Of a DNA stretch of 64,000 nucleotides, positions 60,674 to 64,000 are shown piece by piece. The stretch comes from Actinomadura syzygii. GTDB taxonomy: Bacteria; Actinomycetota; Actinomycetes; Streptosporangiales; Streptosporangiaceae. Within the stretch, counting starts at the first letter, position 1; every line of letters begins with the position of its first letter. A model generated the notes under the pieces. The model was not told the origin of the DNA and did no database searches. It was given only the letters and a program-made list of their open reading frames with translations. A program made the position numbers and the translations under genes. Location: the NCBI RefSeq assembly GCF_008085905.1, contig NZ_VSFF01000017.1, forward strand, positions 1-64,000. Direction: 5' to 3'.

Positions 60674-61129
60674 TTACTGGGCCTTGGTCGTCAGGGGGCG
60701 GGCTCGGAGAGGGGTCGAGTACACGACGTTGGTGGTGATCTGGCCGAGGGTCGCGATTCGTCCGGTCGTCGTTTCGAGATGGGCCATGGAACCCGCGATC
60801 ACCTTGAGGACGAAGCAGTCTTCGCCCGTCACGTGGTGGGCCTCCATGATCTCCGGCGTGGTCGCCAGCAGGTCGTCGAACGGCTTGTAGTTGCCGATCG
60901 GATAGCGGAGGCGGACGAAGGCCAGGATGCCCAGCCCGAGCCGCTCCGGGTTCACCGTCGCGGTGTAACCGCTGATCACTCCGCTCTCCTCAAGGCGGCG
61001 CACTCGTTCGGTGACGGCGCTGGCGGACATCGACACGTGGCGCGCCAACTCCGCGTAGCTGAGCCGGCCGTCCTGCTGCAGGGCCTCCAGGAGGCGCATG
61101 TCGGTCTCGTCCAGGGAAACAGCGGTCAT
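60674..61129 (-). CDS. Lrp/AsnC-family transcriptional regulator
   Basis: 151 residues. N-terminal AsnC helix-turn-helix (LDETDMRLLEALQQDGRLSY, HVSMSASAVTERVRRLEESG) and C-terminal RAM ligand-binding domain (LGILAFVRLRYPIGNYKPFD, HHVTGEDCFVLKVIAGSMAH). It senses an amino acid or related ligand. Divergent from the rhodanese gene with a 93-base shared promoter region, so it probably regulates that gene and itself. Confidence 0.92.
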   Translation of the reverse strand: MTAVSLDETDMRLLEALQQDGRLSYAELARHVSMSASAVTERVRRLEESGVISGYTATVNPERLGLGILAFVRLRYPIGNYKPFDDLLATTPEIMEAHHVTGEDCFVLKVIAGSMAHLETTTGRIATLGQITTNVVYSTPLRARPLTTKAQ

Positions 61130-61222
61130 GTGCGACTAATACCATTGCTTCCCCGGTCGAACGTCCACCGGGCCGGTGATCGTCACTTCCCGGCGGCGGC
61201 CGCGCGCCATAGCGTCTTCCCC

Positions 61223-61696
61223 ATGAACGAGACCATGACCAGTCCGGTCCTGCGGCAGCCTCCGGCCGAGCCCGACCAGGCCGTCGCCTTCTTCACCGCG
61301 CGGCTGACCTTCCAGGCCGACGTCTCCGATGTCCACAGTTCGCTGGAATCCGGCGACCCGGGCTTCGTCCTCGTCGACTCACGCGGTCACGCGGCATGGG
61401 AGCAAGGCCATGTGCCGGGCGCCGTGCACCTGCCCACCGTCGACCTGCCGGCCCGGGCGGCGACCCTGCTCGATCCGGCGGTTCCCGTGGTCGCCTACTG
61501 CTGGGGCCCCGGCTGCGACGGCGCGACCCGCGCGGCGCTCGCCCTGGCGCGGCTCGGCTATCGGGTCAAGGAGATGATCGGCGGTATCGAGTACTGGATC
61601 CGCGAGGGCTTCCCGGTCGAAACCGCGGACGGCGTCCAGAAGCGCGGGGCCGACCCGCTGACCACCCTCGTCGGCTCCATTGCCTGCGACTGCTGA
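61223..61696 (+). CDS. Rhodanese-like protein
   Basis: 157 residues, one rhodanese domain: FVLVDSRGHAAWEQGHVPGA, the active loop VVAYCWGPGCDGATRAALAL with the catalytic Cys, and IGGIEYWIREGFPVE. The six-residue loop suits sulfur transfer. An N-terminal helix (about 40 residues) precedes the domain. ATG at 61223. Divergent from the Lrp regulator. Two adjacent C-terminal Cys (IACDC) may bind metal or sulfur. Confidence 0.88.
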   Translation: MNETMTSPVLRQPPAEPDQAVAFFTARLTFQADVSDVHSSLESGDPGFVLVDSRGHAAWEQGHVPGAVHLPTVDLPARAATLLDPAVPVVAYCWGPGCDGATRAALALARLGYRVKEMIGGIEYWIREGFPVETADGVQKRGADPLTTLVGSIACDC

Positions 61697-61719
61697 GGCC
61701 GTTGGACGGTCGGCGGGGT

Positions 61720-62925
61720 TCAGGTCAGTTTCTCCAGCTGGTCGGCGGCTTCGGCGGGGGCGTTCGAGGTGGTTATGTCGTCTCGGATGCGGGCGGCGGC
61801 GGTGCGGTGTGGTGCATCGTCCGGCAGAACGGTCATTAGGGCGGCGCGGAGTTCGGTCGGGTGAGCGCGGGCGAAGCGGGTCTTGATGCCCGCGCCCGCC
61901 GCATCGACCTGGCGGGCGATTTCCGGCTGGTCGTCGCGGATCGGGGCCAACACCAGCGGGAGGCCGTGCGACAGAGCTTCGCAGACCGTTTCGTGTGAAC
62001 CGTGGCAGATGACGGCGGATAGGCGTTCCAGCAGTTTGATGCGCGGGATTTGCGCCCGCACGAGAACGTTCGGCGACGGGTCCGGCACCGTCCCCGGCGG
62101 CGCGACGAAGATCGCCTGGACGTCCAGGTCGCGGACGGCCTCGGCGGCGGCCCGGAGGAACCGCTCCCCCTCTGCGGAGACGAGGACGGCGGGACGTCCG
62201 TCCAGCCAGTCCCAGGGGAACGCGCTCGGCGCCGGGCGGCCGAGGACGGGCCCGACGAACGCGAAGTGGTCCGGGAAGAACGACACGTCCCCGACCAGCG
62301 CGCCGGTGGAGAAGACCAGCACGAGGTGGTCGGAGAACCGCAGGTCGAGGAGGTCGTCGATGCCGTGGTGGAGCTGGAAGTCGGCGATGCGCTCGCCGAC
62401 CCACTCCTCGACCTTCGGCACGTGCGCGAGGGGGCGGGAGAACTCGGCGGACGTCGCCGCCGACGTCGCCCACGGGAGTTCGCGGAGCCGCGCCACCACC
62501 GGCGCGGCGAGGACGGTCTGGTCCGCGACGACGACGTCCGGCCGGAACCGGTCGACGGCCTTCTCGACGCCCGGCATCATCGCGTGCCCGAGCGGGACGA
62601 CGAACTCCTCCCACCGGAAGCGGAGGGCGGCGAACCCGCGCAGTTCCAGAAGGCGGTCGCGGAGGGCCGGCAGGCGGGCCTCGAAGTCCGGCTCAAGGGC
62701 GGTGAAGAGGCGGGCGCCGGGGCGCAGCAGCCGTTCGAGGGTCGGGCGGTGGCCCGTCCAGGCGACCTTGTGACCGCGCCTGGCCAGTTCGGCGGCGACC
62801 GCGGCGAGCGGCTCGACGTGCCCGGCGAGGGGCGGGACGGCGAACAGGAAGCGCCGCTCCGGCGTCTTCGCGCGCCGGATCCCGGGGTCGTCCAGCAGGG
62901 ACGGGACCTGGATACGCCGGCTCAC
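61720..62925 (-). CDS. UDP-sugar glycosyltransferase, MGT/macrolide type (GT1)
   Basis: 401 residues, GT-B fold. N-terminal acceptor domain FLFAVPPLAGHVEPLAAVAA; C-terminal donor site CHGSHETVCEALSHGLPLVL, a variant of the HGG..T..EAL.HGVP.. signature. Such enzymes attach deoxysugars or glucose to polyketides and other small molecules. The GTG at 62925 overlaps the ACP gene's stop by four bases; ACP, glycosyltransferase and the PKS tail upstream form one operon. Confidence 0.9.
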   Translation of the reverse strand: MSRRIQVPSLLDDPGIRRAKTPERRFLFAVPPLAGHVEPLAAVAAELARRGHKVAWTGHRPTLERLLRPGARLFTALEPDFEARLPALRDRLLELRGFAALRFRWEEFVVPLGHAMMPGVEKAVDRFRPDVVVADQTVLAAPVVARLRELPWATSAATSAEFSRPLAHVPKVEEWVGERIADFQLHHGIDDLLDLRFSDHLVLVFSTGALVGDVSFFPDHFAFVGPVLGRPAPSAFPWDWLDGRPAVLVSAEGERFLRAAAEAVRDLDVQAIFVAPPGTVPDPSPNVLVRAQIPRIKLLERLSAVICHGSHETVCEALSHGLPLVLAPIRDDQPEIARQVDAAGAGIKTRFARAHPTELRAALMTVLPDDAPHRTAAARIRDDITTSNAPAEAADQLEKLT

Positions 62926-63230
62926 AGGGCGGTCCCGCCGCCCGCCGGAGCCTCGGACGGCAGCCCGACGATGTGGTCGACCACGTCCCCGACGGTCAGG
63001 TCCATGATCTCGTCGAGGTCCAGTCCGGCGATGAAGCCGGGCAGGTCGGCGCGGTCGCCGTAGCGGGCGCGGAGCCGGTCGACCAGCGCGACGAACTCGA
63101 TGCTCTCCAGGGCGAGGTCGCCGCCGAGCGCGGTGCCGTGGCCGATCTCCGCGCACGGGAGGTCCTCCCCCACCACGTCGGTCAGCGCGCGGACGACCTC
63201 GGCCAGGACGTCGTGTGCGGGTGGGTTCAT
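62922..63230 (-). CDS. Free-standing acyl carrier protein
   Basis: 102 residues. Four-helix ACP with the phosphopantetheine Ser in GGDLALESIEFVALV (LES in place of the usual DSL). The C-terminus LPSEAPAGGGTAL is flexible. The ATG at 63230 overlaps the stop of the PKS tail by four bases. It probably serves the adjacent polyketide synthase or a tailoring step. Confidence 0.87.
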   Translation of the reverse strand: MNPPAHDVLAEVVRALTDVVGEDLPCAEIGHGTALGGDLALESIEFVALVDRLRARYGDRADLPGFIAGLDLDEIMDLTVGDVVDHIVGLPSEAPAGGGTAL

Positions 63231-64000
63231 GCGCGGGCCTCCTCCATGTCGGTGCCGCCGGACGCGACCGTCCAGGCGATGACGTGTCCTTCGAGTTCGC
63301 GGGTCTCCACCGTCGTGACCGTGCCGTCCGCGGCGATGAGGAGCCGTTCGGCGTCGGCGACGGTCACGAGGAGCTCCGGGCGGGCCCGGACGTCGTCCAT
63401 GGCCTGGAGCACCGCCTGCTTGGCCGCGCGGAGCCGTCCGTCGGAGTCGCTCAGGGCGAGCCCGATGCCCGCCGGTTCGCCGCCGGGACGGACGAGCGCG
63501 ACGCCCAGTTCGGCGTCCGACGCGATCGAGACCCGGAGGGGTTCGTCGAACGGCCCGGTGACGACCGGCCCGGAGACCCCCGACTGAACGGTGAGCTCGG
63601 CGGGGAACAGCGGCCCGTGCCCGTTGCGCCAGAGGTGGTCGCGGACGGCGTCCTTGGCCGCGATCCGTCCGAGCAGCCAGGTGCCCTGCGCGAACGGCGG
63701 CAGTGCCTCGTACTCGGCGCGTTCGGCGGCGCGCAGGTACTGGCGCATGAGCAGGTCGCGGGACGCGGTGCCGTCCCAGCGCCGCCGGGCGAGGCACCAG
63801 CCGCCGGGCTGCGGCTCGCCCGTCCCGGAGACCTCGGCGGTGAACCTCATCCGCCAGAGGGCCTCGTCGGTGTAGAAGCGGTGGGTCGTCCAGCCGTCGA
63901 CGCGGGCCCAGACCGTCCCGTTCTCGCGGACCAGCTCGGCGGAGCACCGCATGGTCGTGTCGGTCAGGGACTGGTTCCAGATGGTCGTGTCCAGGCGTTC
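63227..64000 (-). CDS. C-terminal end of a polyketide synthase: hot-dog DH tail plus PPTase-like domain (partial)
   Basis: The frame is open to the right edge (no stop between 63952 and 64000), so an internal ATG at 63952 is not taken as the start. The visible 257 residues begin with a DH-like end (TVWARVDGWTTHRFYTDEAL) and continue into a PPTase-like domain: WLLGRIAAKDAVRDHLW (P0-like), AELGVALVRPGGEPAGIGLA (where GVDxE is expected) and GRLRAAKQAVLQA (where WxxKEAxxKA is expected). The Mg-binding Asp and Glu are missing, suggesting an inactive domain. Enediyne and PUFA-type synthases end in DH-PPTase; without the KS domain the class is unproven. Confidence 0.65.
   Translation of the reverse strand, partial: ERLDTTIWNQSLTDTTMRCSAELVRENGTVWARVDGWTTHRFYTDEALWRMRFTAEVSGTGEPQPGGWCLARRRWDGTASRDLLMRQYLRAAERAEYEALPPFAQGTWLLGRIAAKDAVRDHLWRNGHGPLFPAELTVQSGVSGPVVTGPFDEPLRVSIASDAELGVALVRPGGEPAGIGLALSDSDGRLRAAKQAVLQAMDDVRARPELLVTVADAERLLIAADGTVTTVETRELEGHVIAWTVASGGTDMEEARA

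Overview
The window is about 73% GC, densely coding, and has the gene content of an actinomycete, most likely a Streptosporangiales/Thermomonosporaceae-type genome such as Actinomadura (genus is inference). The main pointers are a SepH cell-division protein, DUF3710 and DUF4193 proteins, a CutRS-like two-component system next to hemH and an inositol-phosphatase gene, the Nif3 / zinc-ribbon / RNase H-acid phosphatase gene chain, an actinobacterial RNase P RNA, a Rex box and an actinobacterial LexA box. I see no transposase, integrase, CRISPR array, rRNA or tRNA.

Layout. 0.1-9.0 kb: an MFS exporter, a MurJ-like flippase paralogue, a MacB-like ABC pair, an ArsB/NhaD-type carrier, a PIG-L deacetylase and a 26-residue basic ORF that looks like ribosomal protein bL37. 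9.1-10.5 kb: dut-DUF3710. 10.7-13.9 kb: a translationally coupled run of an unknown protein, MauE-like, MauD-like, a 12-cysteine Tat-exported protein and small membrane proteins. This is the most unusual locus in the window. 13.9-18.2 kb: a cytochrome P450, a truncated metal-dependent hydrolase behind an intact palindromic operator, and a ValS. 18.3-19.7 kb: DUF4235, an unknown protein and DUF4193. 20.2-24.7 kb: two tandem receptor Ser/Thr kinases, the second fused to a peptide-binding domain. 24.7-30.2 kb: cutS-cutR, a 58-residue ORF, suhB-like, hemH and a lytic transglycosylase. 30.4-39.2 kb: a sugar-lactone oxidase, a repeat-rich membrane protein, sepH, two PH-domain membrane proteins and a DrrAB-like exporter. 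39.2-45.1 kb: strong tandem hairpins, a very large SARP regulator, a type-II NADH dehydrogenase under a perfect Rex box, and a PEBP lipoprotein. 45.4-52.0 kb: a low-complexity membrane protein, a SulP-carbonic anhydrase fusion, a DUF4360 secreted protein and a PF04672 methyltransferase. 52.1-56.6 kb: rnpB, TrpB2 and the RNase H / zinc-ribbon / Nif3 operon. 56.7-61.7 kb: small actinobacterial proteins, one behind a perfect LexA box, and an Lrp/rhodanese pair. 61.7-64.0 kb: the edge of a polyketide-type cluster (glycosyltransferase, ACP, end of a PKS with a PPTase-like tail).

The minus-strand genes dut-DUF3710, DUF4193, cutRS, suhB and hemH, together with sepH, form a neighbourhood I recall being compact in Streptomyces. 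Here it is interrupted by the 10.5-19.4 kb block (Mau-like module, P450, hydrolase remnant, ValS) and by the kinase pair, which makes those intervals the accessory part of the window.
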